The position numbers and the translations under genes are program-made. The notes beneath the pieces were generated by a model. The model was given only the letters and a program-made list of their open reading frames with translations, was not told where the DNA came from and ran no database searches. 64,000 nt of DNA from Butyricimonas sp. Marseille-P3923 (GTDB taxonomy: Bacteria; Bacteroidota; Bacteroidia; Bacteroidales; Marinifilaceae): assembly GCF_900184685.1 (NCBI RefSeq), contig NZ_FXXL01000007.1, positions 1,860,001-1,924,000 on the forward strand, given 5' to 3'. This document shows, piece after piece, positions 8,887-17,484 of this stretch. Each line of letters starts with the position of its first letter. Within the stretch, counting starts at the first letter, position 1.

Positions 8887-8963
8887 CTCCCGCCGTGCAT
8901 AATTATTTTCAGCTTTTGCATAATTATAGTGGTGATTTATAAGGTTTATCATTCATTATATCG

Positions 8964-8971
8964 TATTTTTG
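8964..8971 (+). promoter_or_regulatory. arcA promoter -7 element
   Basis: TATTTTTG matches TAnnTTTG and lies 24 bases before the ATG at 8996. It overlaps the alternative start at 8969, which is therefore unlikely. Confidence 0.6.
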
Positions 8972-8995
8972 TCATGTAATCAAAAAAACCAATTT

Positions 8996-10285
8996 ATGTC
9001 TAAGATTGTTGAGGTAAATGTTCAATCCGAAATCGGAAAACTGAATGGAGTTATCCTCCATACACCAGGCGAGGAGGTAGAAAACATGACTCCTGAAAAC
9101 GCTGAGAGAGCGCTCTACAGCGATATTTTAAATCTATCAATTGCACGAAAAGAATACAAACAGCTCAGTGAAGTCTTGGGTAAGATCACGAAAACTTATC
9201 AAGTAAGAGACTTGCTGACGAACATTTTAAAGGACGATGCCATCAAGTTGGAAGTGCTCAACCGCATCGAAAAAATAGAACCTTTTATCGCGGAAGAAAC
9301 ACCCAAAGGTTCGATCAAGGATAAATTATTGGATGAAGATGCAGAAGATTTAGCCCGTTTACTCATCGAAGGGGTGGAAATGAAACGGGACACGTTGACC
9401 AAATTCCTGAATAAAGATTGGTATGACCTGCGTCCGTTGCATAATTTCTTCTTCACTCGCGATGCATCCATGAGCATGTACAACGAGGTACTCATCGGCC
9501 GCATGGCAAATGCAGTACGTGATCGTGAAGCCGTGATTATGCAGTCTATTTTTGATTTCACCCCCGGGTTCAAAACACGCACCCTTAATTTGAACACGAC
9601 AAACGACCCCACCCGCAAATTAACAATCGAGGGAGGTGACGTTCTGATCGCTCGTGACGATATTTTAGTAATCGGTAACGGGGCACGTACCACCACTCGC
9701 GGTATCGATGCACTGATGTACAACTTCATCAACCGGAACGAAGATAAAGTACAACATATTCTGGTACAGGAATTACCCCATTCTCCGGAATCATTCATCC
9801 ACTTGGATATGGTATTTACCTTCTTGGATAAAGACAAATGTATGGTTTACGAGCCCCTGATTATGAGCCCGGGCAACTACCAGACCGTGCATATCAAGAT
9901 TCAACACGGCAAATTAATCAGTATCCGCAGGGAGAAAACCTTGTTACACGCGTTGAAAAAACTGGGAATGGACTTGGAGCCCGTGTATTGTGGCGGCGAG
10001 GACGAAACTTGGAACATGGAAAGAGAACAATGGCACAGTGGTGCAAACTTCTTCTGCGTGGCACCGGGTAAAGTCATCGGTTACGCTCGTAACAATTATA
10101 CCGTGGAAGCCATGAGCAACGCCGGGTTCGAGATTATCCGCGCTTGTGACGTGATTAGCAATAAAGTAGATTTAAAGAACTACAACAAATACATGCTTAC
10201 CATTGAAGGTTCGGAACTTCCCCGCGGAGGAGGAGGTGCCAGATGCATGACCATGCCGATCAACCGGGATGAAGTAGAGTGGTAA
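8996..10285 (+). CDS. arcA: Arginine deiminase
   Basis: The 429-residue product belongs to the guanidino-group-modifying superfamily. It starts 'MSKIVEVNVQSEIGKLNGVILHTPGEE' and ends with 'LPRGGGGARCMTMPI', which carries the nucleophilic Cys. Substrate-binding elements 'FTRDASM' and 'EGGDVLI' are present, with catalytic His/Glu candidates in 'ESFIHLDMVF'. It hydrolyses arginine to citrulline and ammonia, giving ATP through the deiminase pathway or countering acid. No ornithine carbamoyltransferase, carbamate kinase or antiporter lies nearby, so it is not in a classical arc operon. Upstream is the possible attenuator at 8713-8886, and a 19-bp perfect stem terminates it. Confidence 0.93.
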   Translation: MSKIVEVNVQSEIGKLNGVILHTPGEEVENMTPENAERALYSDILNLSIARKEYKQLSEVLGKITKTYQVRDLLTNILKDDAIKLEVLNRIEKIEPFIAEETPKGSIKDKLLDEDAEDLARLLIEGVEMKRDTLTKFLNKDWYDLRPLHNFFFTRDASMSMYNEVLIGRMANAVRDREAVIMQSIFDFTPGFKTRTLNLNTTNDPTRKLTIEGGDVLIARDDILVIGNGARTTTRGIDALMYNFINRNEDKVQHILVQELPHSPESFIHLDMVFTFLDKDKCMVYEPLIMSPGNYQTVHIKIQHGKLISIRREKTLLHALKKLGMDLEPVYCGGEDETWNMEREQWHSGANFFCVAPGKVIGYARNNYTVEAMSNAGFEIIRACDVISNKVDLKNYNKYMLTIEGSELPRGGGGARCMTMPINRDEVEW

Positions 10286-10286
10286 A

Positions 10287-10326
10287 GAAATGAAAAAAGC
10301 CTCCGAACGGAGGCTTTTTTCATTTC
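10287..10326. terminator. Bidirectional terminator between arcA and ubiE
   Basis: A 19-bp perfect inverted repeat (10287-10305 and 10308-10326) with A and T runs on either side of the GC stem serves both convergent genes. The ubiE stop codon (10320-10322) lies inside its right arm. Confidence 0.92.
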
Positions 10327-11012
10327 TCCCCGATATATAAACTGGCGATTCCGAACGTCAACCGTTGCTGAGAAACATTAGCATAACCGGAACGACGCAT
10401 GATTTCCAAGAACTTCTCTCCTTGAGGGAAAGCGAATACCGAAGCCGGCAAATACTCGTAAGCCTTCCGGTTACCGGAAATAATCCCTCCCACGAAAGGC
10501 AGTATATTTCTGAAATAAAAATTGTATAGCTGTTTCATAGGAAATCTTTCGGGCGTGGAAAATTCTAAAATAACCACCTTTCCCCCGGAACGCAACACCC
10601 GGCACATTTCCGTCAACCCCTGCTCCAAGTGCTCGAAGTTACGTACGCCGAAAGCCACTGTCACGGCATCAAAAGTATTATTCCCGAACGAAAGATTCTC
10701 ACTATCCCCGTACTGGAAATCGAGTTGGTCTGCCAGTCCCTTGTTTTTCGCTTTCTCACGGGCAACAACCAACATATTCTCGGATATATCCGCCCCAATC
10801 ACACGCTTCACGCCATGCTTCAACGCCTCGATAGAAAAATCACCCGTACCGCAAGCGATATCCAACACCAGCTCTTTCCGCCCGGCTCCTACCACTTTCA
10901 TCGCTTTTCTCCGCCAACGTTTATCAATCCCCATAGATAACAAGTGGTTCAACAAATCATACTTGGGGGCAATCCCGTTGAACATCTCCTGTACCTTTTC
11001 TTTCTTTGCCAT
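10320..11012 (-). CDS. ubiE: Demethylmenaquinone methyltransferase (UbiE/MenG)
   Basis: The product has 230 residues starting MAKKEKVQEMFNGIAPKYDLLNHLLSMG, the standard UbiE opening. SAM-binding motif I is 'VLDIACGTGDFS', followed by 'IGADISENML' and 'AVTVAFGVRNFEHLEQGL'. The enzyme makes the last C-methylation in menaquinone synthesis at the cytoplasmic membrane; in a menaquinone-only phylum MenG is the likely role. An in-frame ATG at 11048 would add a poorly conserved tail. The gene runs into the shared terminator with arcA. Confidence 0.95.
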   Translation of the reverse strand: MAKKEKVQEMFNGIAPKYDLLNHLLSMGIDKRWRRKAMKVVGAGRKELVLDIACGTGDFSIEALKHGVKRVIGADISENMLVVAREKAKNKGLADQLDFQYGDSENLSFGNNTFDAVTVAFGVRNFEHLEQGLTEMCRVLRSGGKVVILEFSTPERFPMKQLYNFYFRNILPFVGGIISGNRKAYEYLPASVFAFPQGEKFLEIMRRSGYANVSQQRLTFGIASLYIGEK

Positions 11013-11112
11013 TATTTTTTCATTTATTTCAACGGCGAAAATAATCAATTTTTAGCTTCTAAAACAATAACCGCCTGTATAACTCAAAACAAAACATGTA
11101 TAAAGTACACAC

Positions 11113-11152
11113 GAAAAAGTCGTGAGAACCCTTTGCAGAGAGTCCTCACGAC
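11113..11152 (-). terminator. Terminator of the YhiM-like gene
   Basis: The stem GTCGTGAG/CTCACGAC (11119-11126, 11145-11152) is followed on the minus strand by TTTTTCG. It lies 40 bases past the stop codon. Confidence 0.8.
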
Positions 11153-11191
11153 ACGAAATATAAACTCAAATCAAAACCTCCGAAAGTATAG

Positions 11192-12235
11192 TTATTTGCT
11201 CGATGTACCGCTTTCCAGAATACTGACAATTGAGAACAGGGAGAAGCATATCGCCCCTAAACCAATCAGTACACGCGAAGGTACAAAGAAAGCGTTATCC
11301 AGTGACGCCTCTTCAAAAAGGAAGGCTCCCAAGAAAAGAGCAAACAAAGCTGTCATGACCGGAATCAAAGGTATCCGGTTCGCCAATTTACATTCTTGAC
11401 GCCACACCTTTGCCAATAAAAGAACCTTACTGGAAATACTGAAACAAACCAGCCCGAGGCCAATCAAGATAAAACCGGTAGTATTCACGGGAGCCGCTGC
11501 AGCCAACAACTCTACAATTCCCCCTACAATACAGATAGTCCCCATGAAAAATACCAGTCTAGGCCAATTTTTTCTATCTTTTTCCCCGTAATCATTCCTG
11601 ATCTGACGGGAAATACTTGCAACCAAACCAATCAGACTCGTGCATATACAAGCCAAGCCCGCCATGACACTCCCGGCAACCAGATGGTCGCCCTCGGAAG
11701 CCCCGGACAACAAAACAATAGCCCATACCCATGCCACCAAAGCCAGCACGATAGTGATTCCAATCAGCGTGGATTCCGTCGTCGCTGAAAAACCTGCCGG
11801 GTTAATTTTATCGCTCGTCCCGTGGGAATTTCCCGGAATCAATGTAAATTTAGTCGATGAAGTCGCCGCCGTAGAGATACAACCGGCGATTAATGCCACC
11901 CCGCAAATCACGTGCCCCGGCACGAACATATTCTGCGGTTCCGCCATGTTCAACAAAGTGATCCCCCAAATCATAGTACCCAAGGCAAACAAATACCCCA
12001 TGGCAGGCAACAAATACTTCACCACAGGATTATACGTGTGGATCAACTGACGAATGATCGTGGCAGCCGTGGCATAAAGGGCTAAACAAAGAACTCCTAA
12101 TGAAAACACGACCGGCCCTGCCACCCAACGAGCTTCATCATTCCCGTAACCGAAAATATACCCCCCGAAAAAGAAGCAAATCAACGCCATCAATAAGGGA
12201 ATTAAACGAAACAAAACACTAATACCGTAATTCAT
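11192..12235 (-). CDS. YhiM-like inner-membrane protein (DUF2776)
   Basis: The 347-residue protein has about ten hydrophobic helices arranged as three repeating units, each with a 'GH/GS-V..G' motif. The C-terminal stretch 'LANRIPLIPV...FFVPSRVLIGLGAICFSLFSIVSILE' closely resembles what I recall of Escherichia coli YhiM, an inner-membrane protein linked to acid and stress survival. The biochemical activity is unknown. The start at 12235 (MNYGISVLF) aligns with YhiM; 12241 is also possible. The neighbour upstream is obg. Such similarity across phyla may reflect transfer, but that needs a phylogeny. Confidence 0.85.
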   Translation of the reverse strand: MNYGISVLFRLIPLLMALICFFFGGYIFGYGNDEARWVAGPVVFSLGVLCLALYATAATIIRQLIHTYNPVVKYLLPAMGYLFALGTMIWGITLLNMAEPQNMFVPGHVICGVALIAGCISTAATSSTKFTLIPGNSHGTSDKINPAGFSATTESTLIGITIVLALVAWVWAIVLLSGASEGDHLVAGSVMAGLACICTSLIGLVASISRQIRNDYGEKDRKNWPRLVFFMGTICIVGGIVELLAAAAPVNTTGFILIGLGLVCFSISSKVLLLAKVWRQECKLANRIPLIPVMTALFALFLGAFLFEEASLDNAFFVPSRVLIGLGAICFSLFSIVSILESGTSSK

Positions 12236-12318
12236 AAGCAATTCATTTTAATACCTATGCATATACGGCGATTAACATATTCGGTTAACCCGTTTCTTTG
12301 AAAATTATATTAAAAAAC

Positions 12319-13308
12319 CTAATCATTCAGTACCTTCCACAACATATCTTTCAACTCCGTGATGCCGCTTCCCGTGACGGAAGAAATAAAAACGTAAGGA
12401 ATATCCGGCAAGTCCTGTTCTATTTCCGCCATGAGTTCCCGGTCTATGAAATCGGACTTCGTGATTGCCAGCAATCTTCTTTTATCCAACAGTTCCGGAT
12501 TAAATTGCTTCAACTCGTTCAGCAATATCCGGTACTCCTCGTGAATGTCCTTACTATCACACGGCACCATAAATAATAATACCGAATTTCGCTCGATATG
12601 ACGCAAGAATCGCAATCCCAACCCTTTACCAAGGTGAGCCCCCTCAATGATACCGGGGATATCCGCCATAACAAAAGAACGATTATCCCGGTAATTCACG
12701 ATTCCCAAGTTCGGTACCAACGTTGTAAAAGGATAATTGGCAATCTCCGGTTTCGCTGCCGACACCACGGACAACAAGGTTGATTTTCCGGCATTCGGGA
12801 ATCCCACCAATCCCACGTCGGCAAGTACTTTCAACTCCATAATCACGGTACGCTCCACGCGCGGTTCCCCGGGTTGCGCATAACGAGGTGTCTGATTCGT
12901 GGCAGAGCGGAAATTCCAGTTTCCAAGACCACCACGTCCTCCGCGAACGGCAATAGCCGTTTCACCGTCTCGGGTAATCTCACAAACCGTTTCACCCGTG
13001 TCCGCATCCCGAGCCACTGTCCCGAGAGGCACGTCCACGATTACATCTTCCCCGTCCGCCCCTGTACACAAATTACCGCTTCCACTCTCCCCGTCGCCCG
13101 CGAACACGTGACGTTGGAATTTCAAGTGAATCAATGTCCAATAATTACGATTCCCACGCAAAATCACGTGACCGCCGCGTCCTCCATTTCCCCCGTCAGG
13201 CCCGCCTTTAGCGGAACGCTTATCCCGGTGCAAATGCATGGAACCCGGTCCACCGGCTCCGCTACGACAGAAAATTTTCACGTAATCGACAAAGTTCGTT
13301 GATGCCAT
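12319..13308 (-). CDS. obgE: GTPase Obg
   Basis: The product has 329 residues. The glycine-rich Obg fold (residues 1-158, with repeated 'GGxGG' turns such as '[14 protein letters not shown]') is followed by a GTPase with G1 'GFPNAGKS', G3 'DIPGI' and G4 'TKSD'. It ends soon after the G domain and lacks the extended C-terminal domain of some homologues. Obg associates with the 50S subunit and couples ribosome assembly to nutrient state. hpt lies 87 bases upstream on the same strand, with repeat tracts between. Confidence 0.96.
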   Translation of the reverse strand: MASTNFVDYVKIFCRSGAGGPGSMHLHRDKRSAKGGPDGGNGGRGGHVILRGNRNYWTLIHLKFQRHVFAGDGESGSGNLCTGADGEDVIVDVPLGTVARDADTGETVCEITRDGETAIAVRGGRGGLGNWNFRSATNQTPRYAQPGEPRVERTVIMELKVLADVGLVGFPNAGKSTLLSVVSAAKPEIANYPFTTLVPNLGIVNYRDNRSFVMADIPGIIEGAHLGKGLGLRFLRHIERNSVLLFMVPCDSKDIHEEYRILLNELKQFNPELLDKRRLLAITKSDFIDRELMAEIEQDLPDIPYVFISSVTGSGITELKDMLWKVLND

Positions 13309-13317
13309 CCTTTTTTA

Positions 13318-13408
13318 TTTTAGATTTATGATTTATGATTTTAGATTCCAAATTAAAAATGACATCATTCACTCGTCATTTTCAATTTTCAATTTTCAAC
13401 TTTCAATT
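13318..13408. repeat. Two AT-rich repeat tracts between obg and hpt
   Basis: 13318-13348 holds GATTTATGATTT-type units, and 13373-13408 holds TTTTCAATTTTCAATT-type units that run into the 3' end of hpt. Both belong to families that recur across the window. Confidence 0.6.
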
Positions 13409-13935
13409 GTATACAAGTCCGGTAGATTCCGTCCCAACCCATCGTAATCCAAACCTCGCCCGACCACAAAATCGTTCCCCAAGGCAATGCACGTGTAATC
13501 AAGAGTCAAGTCATACCTCAAAGCCCCCGGCTTATAAAACATAGCCGCGATCTTCACTTGTTTCGGGTTCCTCTCCTCCAACATACGCTTCAAGTATACC
13601 ATAGACTCTCCCGAATCTACCATATCTTCCAAAATCACGACAGTACGTCCGGCAATATCTTCTTTCAAACCTATCAAGTTCTGCACGTTTCTGGAAGAAG
13701 CAAGCCCGTCATACGAGGCAATCTTCACGAAACTGATTTCTGTCCCTTCCACCGTGATTTTCTTCAGCAAATCGGACACGAACATAAAAGCCCCGTTCAG
13801 AACACCAATAAACAAGGGAGATTCCCCCGCCAAATCCTTATTCATTTGTCGGGCAACCCGGTCTATCGCCTGCTCAATCTCCTCTGCCCCGATCAATAAC
13901 CGGAAATCCCGATCATGCAGTCTGATTGTTTTCAT
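13396..13935 (-). CDS. hpt: Hypoxanthine phosphoribosyltransferase
   Basis: The product has 179 residues. The PRPP-binding loop is 'VVILEDMVDSGESM', preceded by 'SFVKIASYDGLASS', and the C-terminal 'VVGRGLDYDGLGRNLPDLY' is typical of HPRT. It salvages hypoxanthine and guanine to IMP and GMP in the cytoplasm. It is divergent from purE, a de novo IMP-pathway gene, and their promoters overlap (13992-14009), hinting at joint control of salvage and synthesis. Confidence 0.95.
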   Translation of the reverse strand: MKTIRLHDRDFRLLIGAEEIEQAIDRVARQMNKDLAGESPLFIGVLNGAFMFVSDLLKKITVEGTEISFVKIASYDGLASSRNVQNLIGLKEDIAGRTVVILEDMVDSGESMVYLKRMLEERNPKQVKIAAMFYKPGALRYDLTLDYTCIALGNDFVVGRGLDYDGLGRNLPDLYTIES

Positions 13936-13991
13936 ATCACAAATATTTCTCCCGAATGACTGTTTTCCGTCTTCGGACTCGTTTTTTTATT

Positions 13992-14009
13992 TAACTTTGC
14001 GCAAAAGTA
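13992..14009. promoter_or_regulatory. Opposed overlapping promoters of purE and hpt
   Basis: TAACTTTG (13992-13999) reads toward purE and TACTTTTG (complement of 14002-14009) reads toward hpt. Both fit TAnnTTTG. The pair forms a near-palindrome centred on GCGC, so the two initiation sites should overlap by several bases and compete. Confidence 0.6.
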
Positions 14010-14038
14010 CAACTTTGAATTTAAAATCCGGTAAAAAT

Positions 14039-14545
14039 ATGGATCCAAAAGTAAGTATTATCATGGGTAGCACTTCTGATCTACCCGTTATGGAAAAAGC
14101 CGCGAAAGTATTGAATGACTTTTGCATACCTTTCGAAATCAATGCTCTTTCCGCTCACCGCACGCCGGCAGAAGTGGAAGCCTTCGCCAAAGGCGCTCGC
14201 GAACGGGGCATCGAAGTTATCATCGCCGGAGCCGGAATGGCAGCACACCTGCCGGGTGTTATCGCCGCCATGACTCCCGTCCCCGTTATCGGAGTACCCA
14301 TCAATGCCTCCCTCGACGGTATGGACGCCCTCTTGGCTATCGCCCAAATGCCCCCGGGCATCCCTGTCGCCACCACAGCCATCAACGGAGCCATGAACGC
14401 CGGAATATTGGCAGCACAGATTCTTGCCGTGGGTGACAATGCATTAAAAGCGAAAATCGTTGATTTCAAAGAATCCTTGAAAAAGAAAATCGTTGACGCC
14501 AACAATGAACTGGCAAAAGTAAAATACGATTACAAGACGAATTAA
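14039..14545 (+). CDS. purE: N5-carboxyaminoimidazole ribonucleotide mutase
   Basis: The 168-residue protein is class I PurE. It has 'IIMGSTSDLPVMEKA' at the N terminus (phosphate and carboxylate binding), the catalytic 'SAHRTP' and 'IAGAGMAAHLPG', and 'GVPINASLDGMDALLAIAQMPPGIPVAT'. It converts N5-CAIR to CAIR in purine synthesis and is an octamer in other bacteria. purK is not adjacent. The ATG at 14039 gives the standard MDPKVSIIMGS start; the frame stays open upstream through the promoter but should not be translated there. Confidence 0.96.
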   Translation: MDPKVSIIMGSTSDLPVMEKAAKVLNDFCIPFEINALSAHRTPAEVEAFAKGARERGIEVIIAGAGMAAHLPGVIAAMTPVPVIGVPINASLDGMDALLAIAQMPPGIPVATTAINGAMNAGILAAQILAVGDNALKAKIVDFKESLKKKIVDANNELAKVKYDYKTN

Positions 14546-14546
14546 G

Positions 14547-14672
14547 GAGGTGTGTTTTACACACCTCTAGTCTATAAAAGACGAACCTTCGGTTCATAAA
14601 TACTCTTGACTTTATGACATGATGGACTTTATAGACCTTACAGACCAGAGGATGTGTTTTGCCACATCCTCT
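14547..14672. repeat. Hairpin-rich palindromic repeat region after purE
   Basis: Three hairpins follow purE: 14547-14567 (8 bp), the GAACC/GGTTC hairpin near 14583-14596, and 14647-14672 (10 bp, AGAGGATGTG/CACATCCTCT). Between them is 'GACTTTATGACATGATGGACTTTATAGACC', of the same family as 63,740-63,903. The outer hairpins probably act as terminators. Confidence 0.6.
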
Positions 14673-14710
14673 TATTAATCGTACTTGATAAAATTCACAT
14701 TTTCCCCATT

Positions 14711-14745
14711 TTTATAAGTTATAACTTATAAATTTCATATCTTTG
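14711..14745 (+). promoter_or_regulatory. Promoter with a 22-bp perfect palindrome
   Basis: TATCTTTG at 14738-14745 is a consensus -7 element. The 22 bp at 14711-14732 (half-site TTTATAAGTTA) form a perfect palindrome over the spacer and upstream region, where an operator would block or recruit RNA polymerase. No regulator is known. Confidence 0.55.
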
Positions 14746-14796
14746 GATATGCGGCTCCAAAGCCGTCTTTCATACCAATAACCTAAACTTCCAAAG

Positions 14797-16854
14797 ATGT
14801 ATAGAGCAGTACTTTTCTGTATATTTCTATTCATGCTCCCTGCCATTCTTCACTCGCAGGAAATCACGGATATAGAGAAATTATTGCAAGACAATGACGT
14901 GGAAGCTTCCGAATCTTATTATGAAGATATCGTGGCAACCCTTTTGAATCTATCCACAAACCCTATAAATATTAATTCCGCATCTTTCGATAGCCTGAAA
15001 ATGCTCTTTTTCCTGTCAGATGCACAAATTGACAATTTACTGGAATTTCGGGAAAAGCATGGTGCTTTCATGCACCCGAACGAGATTCTATTGGTTACAG
15101 GTTTCGGCACTAGAGATCTAGAAAATATCAAACCCTTTATCCGCATCGGGGATTATACTCCCGGTACAACCCGCCTTCCCCGATTGCACCACGAGATACT
15201 GGCTCGCGTCAAAACCACACGCCCGAAACAAGCCGGTTACAAGCGATACAGCCGAGATGTATTCATTTATGAAAAAGATTACCTCACCAAAAAAAGAAAC
15301 CGTTTCCAAGGTCCGCCCGTAAGCACCTTGTTAAAATACAAAGCTACCGCCGGAAACCGCTGGCAAGGGGGTATCACCCTCGAAAACGACGCGGGAGAGA
15401 ATTATTTCACGAAAAACCAGAAAACCGGATTCGACTTTCTCTCCGCCCACCTCTGCTACACGCCCGGTAATACCATTCAAAAAATATGCGTCGGAGATTA
15501 TAAAATACAATGGGGACAAGGATTAATCGCGTGGGGCGGATTCTCTACCGGCAAATCATCCGCTTCACTGAGTAACGAAAAATCAGGAAACGGCATCATG
15601 CCCTACTTCTCCACCGACGAGAATCGCTTTCTCCGGGGTGGCGCCATCAGCCTACAACCTTTTCGGGATATGACAACAGAAATATTCATCTCCTACAAAA
15701 AGACCGACGGCAACCCGCTCGCCACGGATACCCTCACCCCGGAAGCCTTACGAACAGCCACACTCTATCAAACAGGTTATCACCGCAACGCACTGGAATC
15801 AGAGAAGAAACACACGCTGAAAGAATTTACGACCGGACTCTCCGCCCGCTTGAATCACCGCTACTTTCGAGCGGGGATACAAATTCTATATTACAATTTC
15901 ACCCCCGCTCTCACCATCGGGAAATCCACTTACCAGCAATACAACGACCGGGGACGCCATCGCACCCTCATCAGCATCGACTATAAAACGGGAGCCCGCC
16001 ACTGCTTTCTATTCGGGGAAATCGCCCGCGGCGACAATGGCTCATGGGCAACCATCAACGGATTGCGTTACACGGGTTTCCGCCCCGCGGCACTAAGCGT
16101 CATTTATCGCCGATACGATAAAGACTTCCGCTCCCATTATAACAGCGGATTCGCCGAATACTCGAATACCTCCAACGAAGAAGGCATATACGCGGGACTG
16201 GAATGTACACCTTTCCGCAACTTGAAACTTAACGCGTACTACGACCATTTCCGTTTCTTCGCACCCCGTTATCAAGCAACACTCCCCGGTTCCGGAAACG
16301 AGGTCACGGGTGAAGTCACCTACTCCCGTCCCCGCTGGGAATGTAACCTGCGTTTCAAACACGAGGGGAAACCGGAAGATTACAAAGCAGAAAAAATCAT
16401 CTCCGTCATCCGGACAAAACAAGAATACAGACTCCAATTCTCCTGCTCTTTCATAGAGTGCTTGAAACTACAAAGCCGCGCCACCTATGTCCGCTACGCG
16501 AAGCAAGAGAAAAAAGAGTCCGGTTTTCTCGTTTATCAAGACATTGCCTATACTTCCCGCGAAGAAAACGTTAAAGCCCAGTTTCGTTTGGCATACTTTG
16601 ATACAGACAGCTACAATGCCCGCGTATACGCCTATGAACATAACGTACTTTACGGGTATTCTTTCCCGGCATACCAAGAACGGGGCGTACGTTCCTACTT
16701 GAATCTGAATTGGAAACCCGTCCGCCGCGTCACGCTATACCTCAAAGCCGGCGTAATCTATTATCCGGACAAAACGATTATCAGCTCCTCTTTGACACAA
16801 GTGGACGACAACAAATTATTCGATTTTACTTTCCAAGTTCGAATCAGAATATAA
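14797..16854 (+). CDS. Exported helix-hairpin-helix protein, outer-membrane type
   Basis: The product has 685 residues and a signal peptide (MYRAVLFCIFLFMLPAILHSQ). A ComEA-like helix-hairpin-helix region spans about residues 50-115 ('PININSASFDSLKMLFFLSDAQIDNLLEFREKHGAF'). About 550 residues of alternating beta-strand sequence rich in Tyr, Arg and Gly follow, ending 'FDFTFQVRIRI'. The architecture suggests a periplasmic plug with HhH fold on an outer-membrane barrel. It is a known Bacteroidota arrangement of unknown role; DNA uptake has been assumed only from the ComEA-like part. It is transcribed alone from 14738 and converges on hisIE with 10 bases between stop codons. Confidence 0.75.
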   Translation: MYRAVLFCIFLFMLPAILHSQEITDIEKLLQDNDVEASESYYEDIVATLLNLSTNPININSASFDSLKMLFFLSDAQIDNLLEFREKHGAFMHPNEILLVTGFGTRDLENIKPFIRIGDYTPGTTRLPRLHHEILARVKTTRPKQAGYKRYSRDVFIYEKDYLTKKRNRFQGPPVSTLLKYKATAGNRWQGGITLENDAGENYFTKNQKTGFDFLSAHLCYTPGNTIQKICVGDYKIQWGQGLIAWGGFSTGKSSASLSNEKSGNGIMPYFSTDENRFLRGGAISLQPFRDMTTEIFISYKKTDGNPLATDTLTPEALRTATLYQTGYHRNALESEKKHTLKEFTTGLSARLNHRYFRAGIQILYYNFTPALTIGKSTYQQYNDRGRHRTLISIDYKTGARHCFLFGEIARGDNGSWATINGLRYTGFRPAALSVIYRRYDKDFRSHYNSGFAEYSNTSNEEGIYAGLECTPFRNLKLNAYYDHFRFFAPRYQATLPGSGNEVTGEVTYSRPRWECNLRFKHEGKPEDYKAEKIISVIRTKQEYRLQFSCSFIECLKLQSRATYVRYAKQEKKESGFLVYQDIAYTSREENVKAQFRLAYFDTDSYNARVYAYEHNVLYGYSFPAYQERGVRSYLNLNWKPVRRVTLYLKAGVIYYPDKTIISSSLTQVDDNKLFDFTFQVRIRI

Positions 16855-16864
16855 CAAACCGGAC

Positions 16865-17482
16865 TCACGCCCCTGTATGTCTTCCCCTCAACACCCGTTC
16901 CACATCTTCCAACCCGTACCCCTTGGCAATCAACAACACAATATAGTGATACATCAAATCCGCCGCCTCGTTCAAGAACAATTCTTCGTTGTCATCCTTC
17001 GCTTCAATCACCAGTTCAACGGCTTCCTCGCCCACTTTTTGAGCGACCTTGTTAATACCCTTGCCTATCAATCGTGCCGTGTACGATACCTCCGGAGAAT
17101 CATTTTTACGTTTTCGCAAATATTGTTGCAAATAATGCAGAAAATCACTCTCCCGGTTGACCTCGCCCCAACACGTGTCGCTCCCCGTGTGACAAGTAGG
17201 TCCGGCAGGTATCGCTTTCACCAACAACGAGTCATTATCACAATCAGCGAGTATCTCTTTCACGTGCAGAAAATTACCACTTTCCTCCCCCTTCGTCCAC
17301 AAGCGTTGACGGGAACGACTGAAAAAACACACTTTACCCGAATCCAACGTTTTCGCAACAGACTCCGCGTTCATGTACCCTTGCATCAATACTACCCGGG
17401 TTTCAGCATCTTGCACGATTGCCGGAATCAACCCGTTTACATCAAATTTCAATTTTTCCAATGCTATCATCTCTCTTTTCAT
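16865..17482 (-). CDS. hisIE: Bifunctional phosphoribosyl-AMP cyclohydrolase / PR-ATP pyrophosphatase
   Basis: The product has 205 residues. The N-terminal HisI domain contains 'VVLMQGYMNAESVAKT', 'SRSRQRLWTKGEESGN' and the zinc-binding 'CDNDSLL..PAGPTCHTG' cysteines. The C-terminal HisE domain contains 'KVGEEAVELVIEAKDDN..LFLNEAADLMYHYIVLL'. It catalyses steps two and three of histidine synthesis. It is the last gene of the his operon, starting at 17482 (MKREMIALEK) two bases after the hisF stop; 17470 is an alternative. Confidence 0.96.
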   Translation of the reverse strand: MKREMIALEKLKFDVNGLIPAIVQDAETRVVLMQGYMNAESVAKTLDSGKVCFFSRSRQRLWTKGEESGNFLHVKEILADCDNDSLLVKAIPAGPTCHTGSDTCWGEVNRESDFLHYLQQYLRKRKNDSPEVSYTARLIGKGINKVAQKVGEEAVELVIEAKDDNEELFLNEAADLMYHYIVLLIAKGYGLEDVERVLRGRHTGA

Positions 17483-17484
17483 TT

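Noticed and set aside
10522-11399. Plus-strand frames over ubiE and the YhiM-like gene
   Set aside because: They are antisense shadows of well-supported minus-strand genes and match no family.
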